NCBI GenBank assembly: GCA_035639875.1
Contig: DASQXE010000166.1
Location: 1-49,089 of the forward strand
Source of the DNA: JAIBJP01 sp035639875
GTDB lineage: Bacteria > Actinomycetota > Thermoleophilia > Gaiellales > Gaiellaceae
Length of the DNA stretch: 49,089 bases
Reading direction: 5' to 3'
Shown: positions 30,569 through 38,221 of the stretch, piece after piece
How the letters are laid out: each line of letters starts with the position of its first letter
Position numbering within the stretch: the first letter of the stretch is position 1
Made by a program: the position numbers and the translations under genes
Notes under the pieces: generated by a model
Database searches by the model: none
Seen by the model: the letters and a program-made list of their open reading frames with translations, nothing else
Told to the model about the DNA's origin: nothing

Positions 30569-30776
30569 CGCCTCCTCCTCCCGTCGTTTCGCGGTCGCCC
30601 CCGATCTTCGTGCGGCCGGAGCGTTGGACGATTCGCTGCCGGCTGCGCGTGGAAACGTGGGAGTGCGATGAGCCTCTCTCGACGTTCGCCGAGATCACCG
30701 CGTTCACGTCACCCACGGCGTTAACGCCCTCGTCCTGGTGACGGATACGTTTTTGGATGATCTTGCGAATGTTCAT
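30531..30776 (-). CDS. Small ORF A, first gene of the peptide operon
   Basis: An 81-residue ORF starting MNIRKIIQKRIRHQDEGVNA at ATG 30776, with AGGA upstream. A basic N-terminus is followed by GVNAVGDVNAVISANVE, which resembles the VNAA and NAN patterns of P1-P4. The C-terminal half is Arg/Ser then Gly/Glu-rich and looks disordered. The open frame extends further upstream, but the palindrome and the short divergent gap place the start here. Function unknown; coding status moderately supported. Confidence 0.5.
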   Translation of the reverse strand: MNIRKIIQKRIRHQDEGVNAVGDVNAVISANVERGSSHSHVSTRSRQRIVQRSGRTKIGGDRETTGGGGDDEAAGGSSDRD

Positions 30777-30791
30777 AAATCCTGCGTACCC

Positions 30792-30804
30792 CACTTTCAA
30801 AGTG
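30792..30804. promoter_or_regulatory. Inverted repeat upstream of the peptide operon
   Basis: CACTTT-C-AAAGTG is a 6-bp inverted repeat with a 1-nt centre, in the 72-bp gap between ORF A (minus) and the divergent membrane protein gene. It lies 16-28 bp before the ORF A start, where a regulator could cover the promoter. It is a candidate operator only. Confidence 0.35.
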
Positions 30805-30848
30805 AGAAAACTCGCATCCGGCCGCGGCCTAGTGGGTAAGACCAGTCC

Positions 30849-31520
30849 ATGGCACTTGCGTTTCCGCGTCCCGGCGCGCGCCTGATCCATGCGCTCGACG
30901 TGGCCGCCGTTCTCTGGATCGCCGGCTGGGTCGTCCTCGCCGTTTTCGTCGCGCGCGAGGTACGTCAGCTACGCGACTTGAGCGACACGGTCGTCACAGC
31001 CGGAGTGGCCGTCGAGGACACGGGTGACCTCCTTGGCTCTCTGCAGGACGTGCCCTTGGTGGGCGGTCGCGTCGCCGAGCTCGCCGGCCAGGTCCGCGCC
31101 GCGGGGGAGAGCGCGCAGGCGAGCGGTCGCGACAGCGGCCAGACGACCGAGGATCTAAGCGTGCTCCTCGCCCTTGCGATCGGGCTCATTCCGACCTTCC
31201 CTCTGCTCGGGCTCTACGCGCCGTTGCGCATTACGTGGACGCGCGAGTCGCGAGCGATCCGCCGCTCGCTCGCGAGCGCGCCGCACGACCGCGTCAGAGA
31301 CGAGTATTTGGCTCGAAGCGCGGTGGTCAACCTGTCCTACCGCGATCTGCAGGCGATCAGCACGAATCCGTTCAAGGATCTGGAGGAGGGGCGTTTCGAG
31401 GCGCTCGCCGACCGGGAGCTTCAGCGCCTAGGCCTACGCCGCCCGCTCCGTTTGTCCGGGTACGAGGCGGATGCCTCGGAGCCATGGCCAAGAAGAAGCA
31501 GGACGAGCCAGAGCGGCTGA
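30849..31520 (+). CDS. Hypothetical two-helix membrane protein
   Basis: A 223-residue protein with no family I recognise. A first transmembrane segment is at about residues 15-35 (VAAVLWIAGWVVLAVFVARE) and a second at about 105-125 (LSVLLALAIGLIPTFPLLGL). The 70 residues between are rich in Val, Ala, Asp and Gly, and probably external. The C-terminal 95 residues are charged and cytoplasmic, with DLQAISTNPFKDLEEGRF. It starts at ATG 30849 with TAAGAC six bases upstream. It is divergent from the peptide operon, and a role there is possible but not shown. Confidence 0.7.
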   Translation: MALAFPRPGARLIHALDVAAVLWIAGWVVLAVFVAREVRQLRDLSDTVVTAGVAVEDTGDLLGSLQDVPLVGGRVAELAGQVRAAGESAQASGRDSGQTTEDLSVLLALAIGLIPTFPLLGLYAPLRITWTRESRAIRRSLASAPHDRVRDEYLARSAVVNLSYRDLQAISTNPFKDLEEGRFEALADRELQRLGLRRPLRLSGYEADASEPWPRRSRTSQSG

Positions 31521-31573
31521 CGCCCTCGCCGGAAGAGTAGGAGCGTCCGCCGCCCTCGGTACGCTGGCAGGCG

Positions 31574-32023
31574 ATGAGGGCCGAAGAGGCGCCCGTCCCT
31601 GAGCACGTCGCCGAGAGCGATGACGGCAACGGCATCGGCGCGCGAGTCAACGCGGTCTTCACCGCGGCGGAGAAGGCGGCACAGCACATCCTCGAGATGG
31701 CACGCGAGGAGGGCGACGACCTGCGCCGGCAGGCACGCGCCGAAGGCGACGCGATGATCAAGCAGTTTCGGGTGGAGGCTGAGCGCGAGGCCGAGCGGAT
31801 CGTCGCCGAGGCCCGGGACAAGGCCGAGGCGATCATCGCCGAGGCGCGCGCCGGAGCTCAAAAGGTCGAGGACGACGCGCGAATCCGCAAGCAGCGGCTC
31901 CGTGAGGAGACGAGGTTGATCGAAGAGCGGATCGAATGGGCCCGCCAGGGCCTCGGTAACGTCGTCGACCGGCTCGGCGAGGTGCTCGGCGCCGAGCCGA
32001 GCGAGCCCTCCGCGGCCGGTTAG
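31574..32023 (+). CDS. DivIVA-like coiled-coil protein
   Basis: A 149-residue protein that is almost wholly helical. From about residue 25 it forms a long coiled coil: AAEKAAQHILEMAREEGDDL, then many AxxEAE/REAERI heptads and a Lys/Arg-rich segment (RKQRLREETRLIEERI). This is typical of the C-terminal part of DivIVA/Wag31-type or SepF-linked scaffold proteins, but the N-terminal membrane-binding DivIVA motif is not clear. Acts probably as a cytoplasmic scaffold (inference). It starts at ATG 31574; TACGCT at 31560-31565 is a candidate -10. Its stop overlaps the convergent zinc-ribbon gene by 4 nt. Confidence 0.7.
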   Translation: MRAEEAPVPEHVAESDDGNGIGARVNAVFTAAEKAAQHILEMAREEGDDLRRQARAEGDAMIKQFRVEAEREAERIVAEARDKAEAIIAEARAGAQKVEDDARIRKQRLREETRLIEERIEWARQGLGNVVDRLGEVLGAEPSEPSAAG

Positions 32024-32352
32024 AGAACCTCCGTGTCCGCTTCGCGCGCGCCTAACGGTGCGGCTGCGAGGAAGCGCACCACGCGGTCCGCTTCGTCTTC
32101 GTCGAGCGAGACGGCGGCCTCGACTCGCGTCTGTCCCGGCGAAGGCTCGCTCCAGACGCTGAACCGAACGTGTCGCTCCTCGGCGTCGTCGCCGAGGTAG
32201 CGGGACACTCGTAAGGCGCGGCGCGCCCTCGCTTCGATCGCGCTATGGCCGAAGAAGAACTCGGTGAGCTTGACCCGCTGGGCGTGGCCGCACCACGGGC
32301 AGTAGCGAAAGACGCTCTCGACCTCGCCTCCGCACTGCTTGCAGCTCGCCAT
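32020..32352 (-). CDS. Zinc-ribbon protein, small
   Basis: A 110-residue protein with an N-terminal zinc ribbon, CKQCGG...YCPWCGHAQR, two CxxC knuckles. The remaining part is a short alpha/beta region of unknown type (RYLGDDAEERHVRFSVW). The start ATG 32352 was chosen because it has AGGAGG just upstream and gives MASCKQCGG, a common ribbon start. No function can be assigned; ribbons of this kind often mediate protein or nucleic-acid contacts. Confidence 0.72.
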   Translation of the reverse strand: MASCKQCGGEVESVFRYCPWCGHAQRVKLTEFFFGHSAIEARARRALRVSRYLGDDAEERHVRFSVWSEPSPGQTRVEAAVSLDEDEADRVVRFLAAAPLGAREADTEVL

Positions 32353-32415
32353 TCCGCCTCCTGGCGAAGGATCCGCCACCAAACCTACCACCGGAGGGGC
32401 GCGTCGACGAGGGCG

Positions 32416-32679
<264 letters not shown>

Positions 32680-32689
32680 GAGGCAGACC

Positions 32690-33256
32690 CTACCGTGCCG
32701 ACCGGTACGTGAGGATGGCAACTCCATCCCCCACGATCCTGGAGTCGACGAGGTCGAGCGGCTTCTTGTTCGCCGTCTCGCCGAAGAGCCGCTTCCCCGT
32801 TCCGAGCACGACGGGAAAGACCATGAGACGCATCTCGTCAACGAGGTCCTCGTCGACAAGCGCCTGCACGACGCGCGCGCTGCCGTGCACGACGATGTCA
32901 TGCTCGTACTTCTCCTTGAGGCGAGCGACTTCGCCGGGGAGGTCGCCGCTGATAACGGTCGAGTTCGTCCATCCCGGATCGGACAGGGTGGAGGAGACGA
33001 CGTACTTCGGCATGGAGTTGAACCTGTCCGCGAATTCGCCTTCGCGCGAAGGCCACGCCGCGGCAAAGCCTTCGTAGGTAACGCGTCCGAGCAGAAGTGC
33101 GTCGGATGCCATGGTCTCGTCGAGCTTGAAGCGGTCACCCTCCTCGCCGCGGCTGATCTCGACGCTCCAGCCGCCGTACTTGAAGTTCTCCGCGCCGCCG
33201 GGGTCTTCCATGACGCCGTCCAGCGAGACGAACTCGGTCACCACGATGTCGCCCAC
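32690..33256 (-). CDS. RibD C-terminal/dihydrofolate reductase-like family protein
   Basis: A 188-residue protein of the RibD-C/DHFR-like group. It begins VVTEFVSLDGVMEDPGG, then ASDALLLGRVTYEGFAAAWP, then DIVVHGSARVVQAL and VFPVVLGTGKRLFGE, the usual NADPH-binding layout. The true substrate of these proteins is generally unknown. Start GTG 33256 has AAGGAGG six bases upstream. It diverges from an ArsR-SRPBCC pair across a short gap with an inverted repeat, so ArsR may control both sides. Confidence 0.87.
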   Translation of the reverse strand: MGDIVVTEFVSLDGVMEDPGGAENFKYGGWSVEISRGEEGDRFKLDETMASDALLLGRVTYEGFAAAWPSREGEFADRFNSMPKYVVSSTLSDPGWTNSTVISGDLPGEVARLKEKYEHDIVVHGSARVVQALVDEDLVDEMRLMVFPVVLGTGKRLFGETANKKPLDLVDSRIVGDGVAILTYRSAR

Positions 33257-33292
33257 ATGTCCTCCTTGGTTGCTTGCGCCGGTACCATACTC

Positions 33293-33307
33293 AACAATTA
33301 GGTTGTT
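33293..33307. promoter_or_regulatory. Inverted repeat between RibD-like and ArsR genes (candidate ArsR operator)
   Basis: AACAA-TTAGG-TTGTT is a 5-bp inverted repeat with a 5-nt centre in the 72-bp divergent gap. The place and AT-rich sequence fit an autoregulatory ArsR operator. No binding evidence exists in the sequence itself. Confidence 0.4.
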
Positions 33308-33328
33308 AAACCAGTTGGATGATCGAAC

Positions 33329-33661
33329 ATGGCCACGGACCGATTGAGCGATACGTTCTCCGCGCTTGCCGATCCCACGCGTCGCGCGATCTTGGCTCGT
33401 CTCGCGGAAGGCGAGGCGAGCGTGAACGAGCTCGCCCGGCCCTTTCCAATCAGCGTCCAGGCGGTGTCGAAGCACCTCAAGGTGCTCGAGCGAGCGGGGC
33501 TGATCGCGCGCGGGCGCTCGGCCCAGCATCGGCCGGCGCGCCTCGAGGGCGCGCCGCTGGCGGAGGCGGCGGAATGGCTCGAAACGTACAGTCGTTTCTG
33601 GCACGCAGGCTTCGACCGCCTCGCCGAACGCGTGGAAAGGAGCAAACCGGAACGTGGCTGA
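33329..33661 (+). CDS. ArsR-family transcriptional regulator
   Basis: A 110-residue winged-helix repressor. FSALADPTRRAILARLAEGE is the ArsR helix-1/2 signature, and QAVSKHLKVLERAGLIARGR is the recognition helix and wing. There are no Cys metal sites, so it is not a metal sensor. It belongs to the subgroup that is paired with SRPBCC proteins. It starts at ATG 33329 and overlaps the SRPBCC gene by 8 nt. Likely an autorepressor of this pair and perhaps of the divergent RibD-like gene. Confidence 0.9.
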   Translation: MATDRLSDTFSALADPTRRAILARLAEGEASVNELARPFPISVQAVSKHLKVLERAGLIARGRSAQHRPARLEGAPLAEAAEWLETYSRFWHAGFDRLAERVERSKPERG

Positions 33662-34127
33662 CGCAGCGGGCTCGATCCAGACCGGGGAAGGCGGCATCAC
33701 GATCACGCGCGTCTTCGACGCCCCTCGCGAGGTCGTCTGGAAGGAGTGGACCGAGGCCGAGCGGTTCGCGGATTGGTTCGGCGGGCGAGAGTCGGAGGTA
33801 TCTCTCCCGTCCGTCTCGATGGACGTAAGGCCGGGGGGCCGCTGGCGCGCAGTCATGCTCGCGGGGGCCGAGCGCCGTGAGATCAGCTGGAAGGGTGAGT
33901 TCGTCGAGGTCGTCGAGCCCGAGCGCCTGGTCTTCACGATCTCGGATCAACCCGGGGAAGACGTCTACGAACTCATCATCGTCGTTCTCAGAGACCTCGG
34001 CGACGGCCGCACCGAGATGTTCTTCGAGCAGCGCGGGACTCAGCCGCCAGAGGTATACGACCGGGCCGCGTGGGGCTGGTCGAGCTTCTTCGACGTCGTC
34101 GACGCGCGCCTGTCCGCCGGCAAGTAA
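33654..34127 (+). CDS. SRPBCC (AHSA1-like) domain protein
   Basis: A 157-residue START/SRPBCC-fold protein. ITITRVFDAPREVVWKEWTE and VSMDVRPGGRWRAVM are typical, as is the WKGEFVEVVEPERLVFTI block; the C-terminal helix begins at YDRAAWGWSSFFDVV. Such proteins have a hydrophobic pocket for small ligands. The GTG start is inside the last codons of arsR, so the two are translationally coupled. A very similar pair occurs at 46720-47878. Confidence 0.88.
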   Translation: MADAAGSIQTGEGGITITRVFDAPREVVWKEWTEAERFADWFGGRESEVSLPSVSMDVRPGGRWRAVMLAGAERREISWKGEFVEVVEPERLVFTISDQPGEDVYELIIVVLRDLGDGRTEMFFEQRGTQPPEVYDRAAWGWSSFFDVVDARLSAGK

Positions 34128-34193
34128 CGATCCCAGCCGTTAGCGCAGCAAGACCGGGCGCGGGGGCCAGGCGCGCTCGGCTACTTCGCCGCC

Positions 34194-34211
34194 CAATCGG
34201 GCACCCGATTG
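34194..34211. terminator. Hairpin between convergent genes (possible bidirectional terminator)
   Basis: CAATCGGG-CA-CCCGATTG is a perfect 8-bp inverted repeat in the 104-bp gap between the SRPBCC and MarR genes, which converge. There is no T-run, so a terminator role is only suggested by position. Confidence 0.35.
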
Positions 34212-34231
34212 TCCAACCGGGCCGACGGCGG

Positions 34232-34750
34232 CTATCGACGCGGAGCTCGGTTTGACGCAGACGGTGCGAGCCCTGCGCAGCGCGGCTCATGCCTTTCGGC
34301 GAGGCGAAGGAGGAGCGCGTGGAGGCTTGCGCGCTCTGCGTCGTTGAGCGGAGCGAGGAAGTCGTCCTCGATCTCGCGCGCGAGAGTACGTAGCCGCCGG
34401 AGAGCTCGCCTGCCGGCTGGTGTGAGGCGAACGATGTGCCGACGGCGGTCGTCGGGATCGCGATGGCGCTCGACGAGCTTCTCCTCCTCGAGCTCGTCGA
34501 GAAGGCCGACCAGTTGGCCACGGTCGTAACCGAGCGCGTCGGCGATAGCGCCCTGCGTCTCGCGCGAGCCTTCGTCGAGCACCAACAGCACTGCATAGTG
34601 GTAGGGGTGGAGCCCGGTCCGCTCGTACGCCTCCGTTGCCCGCTCCTTTGCGGCAAAGCCCAGGCGCTTCAGCAAGAAGGTGACTGAGGCGAGGAGCTCC
34701 TCGGGCAGCCGGGGAACGGTGAACGGTCCCTGTGGGCTCGTAACGGTCAT
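34232..34750 (-). CDS. MarR-family transcriptional regulator
   Basis: A 172-residue MarR-type winged-helix protein. HPYHYAVLLVLDEGSRETQG and IADALGYDRGQLVGLLDELE are the core helices. VERHRDPDDRRRHIVRLTPA is the MarR wing with its DxRxxxxxLT-type motif. It starts at ATG 34750; TACTCT (34758-34763, minus) seven bases upstream suggests a leaderless transcript. It diverges from a DHA2-type exporter, a classic arrangement in which MarR represses the pump and is released by its substrate. Confidence 0.9.
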   Translation of the reverse strand: MTVTSPQGPFTVPRLPEELLASVTFLLKRLGFAAKERATEAYERTGLHPYHYAVLLVLDEGSRETQGAIADALGYDRGQLVGLLDELEEEKLVERHRDPDDRRRHIVRLTPAGRRALRRLRTLAREIEDDFLAPLNDAERASLHALLLRLAERHEPRCAGLAPSASNRAPRR

Positions 34751-34791
34751 CGGGAATAGAGTAGCGCGCTCAAGGGTTGTTCCTCTATATA

Positions 34792-34806
34792 GTTGACCCG
34801 TTCAAC
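34792..34806. promoter_or_regulatory. Candidate MarR operator upstream of the MFS exporter
   Basis: GTTGA-CCCGT-TCAAC is a perfect 5-bp inverted repeat with a 5-nt centre. It lies just after a TATAGT box (34788-34793) and before the AGGGAGG ribosome-binding site (34811-34817) of the exporter gene, where a bound regulator would block transcription. Confidence 0.5.
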
Positions 34807-34825
34807 GATTAGGGAGGACAACTAC

Positions 34826-36301
34826 GTGACCATCGTCACGAAGAGTGACCGGCGCTGGAGCGCCCTCGCGCTCATCGTCACGGCCCAGTTCATGGTCATC
34901 CTCGACGTCGCGATCGTGAACGTCGCCCTGCCTTCGATCAAGGCAGATCTCGATTTTTCCCAGACCAACCTGCAGTGGGTGATCACCGCGTACGCGATCC
35001 TGTTCGGCGGCGTCTTGCTGCTCGGCGGCCGCTTGGCCGACCTGCTCGGGCGCCGACGACTCTTCCTTGCGGGGCTCGCCGTCTTCACCGCCAGCTCGCT
35101 GCTTTGCGGCCTCGCGTGGTCGGAGGGCTCGTTGATCGCGTTTCGCGCCGTGCAGGGCCTCGGCGGGGCATTGCTCGCTCCGGCGGCGCTTTCGCTTCTG
35201 ATGACCACCTTCGCGGAGGGACGGGAGCGCAACCTCGCGCTCGGGATCTACGGTGCGGCCTCGGGTAGCGGTGCCGCGGTAGGCGTACTGCTCGGCGGCT
35301 TGCTCACGTCGTACCTGAGCTGGTCGTGGATCTTCTTCATCAACGTCCCCGTCGGCGCCGCGGCGATTGTGCTGGCGCCGTTGCTGCTGCGGGAGAGCCG
35401 CGCGGAGCTGGGGCACGGCCGCTTCGACTTCGGCGGCGCCGCCTCCATCACTGCCGGCCTGATGCTGTTCGTCTACGCGATGACCCGTGCGACGACGGAC
35501 GGGTGGGTTTCGCCCACGACCCTCGCCCTCGTCGCCGGCTCGATCGCGCTCGTGCTTGTGTTCGTCGGCATCGAGCTCCGCTCGAGGGCGCCGCTCCTGC
35601 CTCTCCGCATCTTCCGGCTGCGGACGCTCTCGGCCGCGAACGCGACGATGGCGATCGTCGGCGGGGTCGCGTTCTCGGAGTTCTTCATGCTCACCCTGTA
35701 TCTCCAGGACGTCCTCCACTACTCGGCGGTCGAGACCGGCGCTGCTTTCAGCGGCTTCGCGCTGGCCGTGGTCGCCGCGTCAAACGTCGCCCAGGCCGTT
35801 GTCGGCCGAGTTGGAGTCCGCGCCACGTTGACCGCCGGCCTTCTCGCCTCCGCCGTGTCGGTCGCCGCGCTGACGCGATTGCCTGTCGACGGCCACTACT
35901 TCTGGGATCTCTTCCCGGCGTTCGTCCTCGGCGGGGCGGGGATGGGGTTCTCGTTCGTGCCGGTGACGATCGCGAGCCTCATGGGCGTCGAACGCGCCGA
36001 TGCGGGCGTCGCCTCCGGATTGATCAACACGAGCCGACAGATCGGCGGGGCGGTCGGTCTTGCCGCTACGAGCGCGATCGCAGCGACCGCGACCAGCAGC
36101 TACGAAGGTTCGCACCCGCTACTCGCGGCCTCGAGCGGGCTCGCGCTCGATCACGGGTTCCAGACCGGCCTTTACACGCTCACCGCGCTGCTGATCCTTG
36201 GAGCGGGTCTGGCGGCCACGCTCGTCAGGGGTGCTCCGGCTCGCTCGGCGGGTACCGAGCGTGTCGAGAGCGAACCGGTAGCGCTCGAGGAGGCCGCCTG
36301 A
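34826..36301 (+). CDS. MFS exporter, EmrB/QacA (DHA2) type
   Basis: A 491-residue, 14-helix drug:proton antiporter. It has MVILDVAIVNVALPSIKADL, motif A GGRLADLLGRRRLFLAGLAV, and the motif C region GVLLGGLLTSYLSWSWIFFI. The start GTG 34826 was chosen because AGGGAGG lies eight bases upstream; the frame is open further back through the operator. It diverges from a marR gene and is presumably regulated by it. The substrate is unknown; family members export antibiotics, dyes and detergents. Confidence 0.92.
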   Translation: MTIVTKSDRRWSALALIVTAQFMVILDVAIVNVALPSIKADLDFSQTNLQWVITAYAILFGGVLLLGGRLADLLGRRRLFLAGLAVFTASSLLCGLAWSEGSLIAFRAVQGLGGALLAPAALSLLMTTFAEGRERNLALGIYGAASGSGAAVGVLLGGLLTSYLSWSWIFFINVPVGAAAIVLAPLLLRESRAELGHGRFDFGGAASITAGLMLFVYAMTRATTDGWVSPTTLALVAGSIALVLVFVGIELRSRAPLLPLRIFRLRTLSAANATMAIVGGVAFSEFFMLTLYLQDVLHYSAVETGAAFSGFALAVVAASNVAQAVVGRVGVRATLTAGLLASAVSVAALTRLPVDGHYFWDLFPAFVLGGAGMGFSFVPVTIASLMGVERADAGVASGLINTSRQIGGAVGLAATSAIAATATSSYEGSHPLLAASSGLALDHGFQTGLYTLTALLILGAGLAATLVRGAPARSAGTERVESEPVALEEAA

Positions 36302-36388
36302 GCGGCGAAGGCGAGGTTCGATCAGCCAAGATGGCTCGGTGCTCTCACCGAAGCTCAGGCTGGGGCGACCTCGAGGAAAGGAGTTGGG

Positions 36389-36745
36389 ATGGCACTCGCT
36401 GACGTGAGGAGCGCCCTGGAGGGCGCCAGGGAGGTCGAAATCACCGTAACGGGTCGACACTCCGGTCGCGAGATCACGAACCCGGTGTGGTTCGTCGAAG
36501 AGGGCGGCAAGCTCTACCTCGTTCCCGTAAGGGGCTCTGATGCCGACTGGTACCGCAACGTGCTGACGACGCCGACGATCCGCTTGGCGGCCGACGGAGC
36601 CGAGACGACCGCGACGGCGACGCCTGTCACCGATCCTGCGAAAGTCGGCGAGGTGGTCGAAAAGTTCCGAGCCAAGTACGGCGCGGACGACGTGGCGCGG
36701 TACTACCAGACGCCCGATGCGGCCGTCGAGGTGCCGCTCGCCTGA
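36389..36745 (+). CDS. Deazaflavin (F420)-dependent nitroreductase-like protein
   Basis: A 118-residue split-barrel protein of the Ddn/DUF385 group. REVEITVTGRHSGREITNPV is the family start, with GGKLYLVPVRGSDADWYRNV as the cofactor-phosphate region. It is shorter than Ddn (about 150 aa), lacking the N-terminal helix. Members use F420H2 or bind it. It starts at ATG 36389 with AAAGGAG upstream and is followed after 10 nt by a cupin and then an alcohol dehydrogenase, forming a small operon. Confidence 0.85.
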   Translation: MALADVRSALEGAREVEITVTGRHSGREITNPVWFVEEGGKLYLVPVRGSDADWYRNVLTTPTIRLAADGAETTATATPVTDPAKVGEVVEKFRAKYGADDVARYYQTPDAAVEVPLA

Positions 36746-36755
36746 GGAGGGAGCC

Positions 36756-37169
36756 ATGCAGGTGACGAGGAGCGGCACCGCCACGAATGCAGGGCCCAGC
36801 GAGTGGTTCACGGGCGCCGTCTACATCGACACTGTCGCGACGCCGTCAGGTGCCTCGCGTTTGAACGCGAGCAGCGTCCACTTCACGCCTGGCGCGCGCA
36901 CGGCGTGGCACACGCACCCGAATGGCCAGACGATCTACGTCACGGAAGGCATCGGGCTCGCGCAGCGTCGGGACGGCCCAATCGAGGTGATCCGCCCCGG
37001 CGACCGCGTCTTCTTCGAGGTAGGTGAAGACCACTGGCACGGCGCGGCGCCGGACAGCTTCATGACACACATTGCGATGCTCGAGGTCGATGACCAAGGT
37101 AACGCGGCGGCCTGGGGTGACCACGTGACCGACGAGGAATACGCCGCGGTGGCGGCGCTGGAGAGGTAG
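36756..37169 (+). CDS. Cupin-domain protein
   Basis: A 137-residue single-domain cupin. Motif 1 is seen in FTPGARTAWHTHPNGQTIYV and motif 2 in VIRPGDRVFFEVGEDHWHGA, giving the usual two or three His plus a Glu for metal binding. Members include small-molecule dioxygenases and isomerases, so the reaction is not determined. It starts at ATG 36756 with GAGGAGGGAG upstream. It lies 2 bp before the downstream alcohol dehydrogenase, clearly cotranscribed. Confidence 0.87.
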   Translation: MQVTRSGTATNAGPSEWFTGAVYIDTVATPSGASRLNASSVHFTPGARTAWHTHPNGQTIYVTEGIGLAQRRDGPIEVIRPGDRVFFEVGEDHWHGAAPDSFMTHIAMLEVDDQGNAAAWGDHVTDEEYAAVAALER

Positions 37170-37171
37170 CC

Positions 37172-38206
37172 ATGCGCGCAACCGTGATGTACGGCGCCGG
37201 GGACGTCCGCGTTGAGACGGTTCCCGACGCGCGCGTCATCGAGCCGACGGACGCGCTCGTCTCAGTCACACGGGCGGCCATCTGCGGCAGCGATCTGTGG
37301 CCATACAAGGCGATGGAGCCGAGCACGACCGGTCGCCGCATGGGCCACGAATTCATCGGCATCGTGGAAGCAGTCGGCGCCGGCGTCCGCACGGTGAAGA
37401 CCGGCGACGTCGTCGTCTCGCCGTTCGTGTGGTCCGACGGCACCTGCGTGCTTTGCCGAGAGGGAGTGCACACCTCGTGCCTCCATGGCGGGAGGTACGG
37501 CGCGGACGGCGTCGATGGCGGACAGGGGGAAGCGGTCCGGGTTCCACAGGCCGATGGAACGCTCGTCGTCCTGCCCGTTGGCGCAGACGATGGCCTGATG
37601 CCGGCGCTGCTCACGCTCTCGGACGTAATGAGCACGGGGCATCATGCGGCCCGGGCCGCGAACGTCGGCCCTGGGAAAACGGTCGCGGTCGTGGGGGACG
37701 GCGCCGTCGGCCTGTGCGGTGTGATCGCCGCCCGCCGGCTCGGGGCGGAGCAGATCATCATGCTGGGCCGGCATCCGGACCGGATCGAACTGGCAAAGGA
37801 GTTCGGCGCGACCGACGTCGTCAGCGAGCGAGGCGACGAGGCGATCGAGCGAGTTCGCGAGTTAACCGACGGAGTGGGGGCCCACTCCGTGCTCGAGTGT
37901 GTTGGGCTCGAAGAAGCGACGGTGACGGCCCTGCGCAGCACCCGTCCGGGCGGCGCCGTCGGCCGTGTGGGCGTGCCCCAGGAGGCGTCGATCTCCGAAG
38001 GGGAAGCGACGTTCTTCGACAACGTCACCATCTCGGGCGGACCTGCGCCGGCCCGCGCGTACATCGAGCAGCTCCTTCCGGACGTTCTCGAGGGCCGGAT
38101 CGAACCCGGACGCGTTTTCGATCGCGCCGGGCCCCTGGACGAGGTGCCGGATGGCTACCGGGCGATGGACGACCGCGAAGCCATCAAGGTCCTGATCGAG
38201 CTCTGA
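37172..38206 (+). CDS. Zinc-dependent alcohol dehydrogenase-like MDR protein
   Basis: A 344-residue medium-chain dehydrogenase. Catalytic zinc ligands are in RAAICGSDLWPY and RMGHEFIGIV. The structural region has only part of the usual four-Cys set (GTCVLCREGVHTSC), so the second zinc site may be incomplete. The NAD(P) turn is AVVGDGAVGLCGVIAARRLG. It starts at ATG 37172 and ends the F420-type/cupin/MDR operon. Sequence features point to alcohol, sorbitol or formaldehyde dehydrogenase-like enzymes, with substrate unknown. Confidence 0.88.
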   Translation: MRATVMYGAGDVRVETVPDARVIEPTDALVSVTRAAICGSDLWPYKAMEPSTTGRRMGHEFIGIVEAVGAGVRTVKTGDVVVSPFVWSDGTCVLCREGVHTSCLHGGRYGADGVDGGQGEAVRVPQADGTLVVLPVGADDGLMPALLTLSDVMSTGHHAARAANVGPGKTVAVVGDGAVGLCGVIAARRLGAEQIIMLGRHPDRIELAKEFGATDVVSERGDEAIERVRELTDGVGAHSVLECVGLEEATVTALRSTRPGGAVGRVGVPQEASISEGEATFFDNVTISGGPAPARAYIEQLLPDVLEGRIEPGRVFDRAGPLDEVPDGYRAMDDREAIKVLIEL

Positions 38207-38221
38207 CAGCCTTCGTCAGCT

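Noticed and set aside
31484..31540. 18-codon ORF (MAKKKQDEPERLTPSPEE) after the two-helix membrane protein
   Set aside because: It overlaps the end of the preceding gene in another frame and has no convincing ribosome-binding site; too short to support.
36335..36354. Hairpin GCTCGGTG...CACCGAAGC after the MFS gene as terminator
   Set aside because: The stem is short and interrupted, and there is no T-run; too weak to list as a feature.
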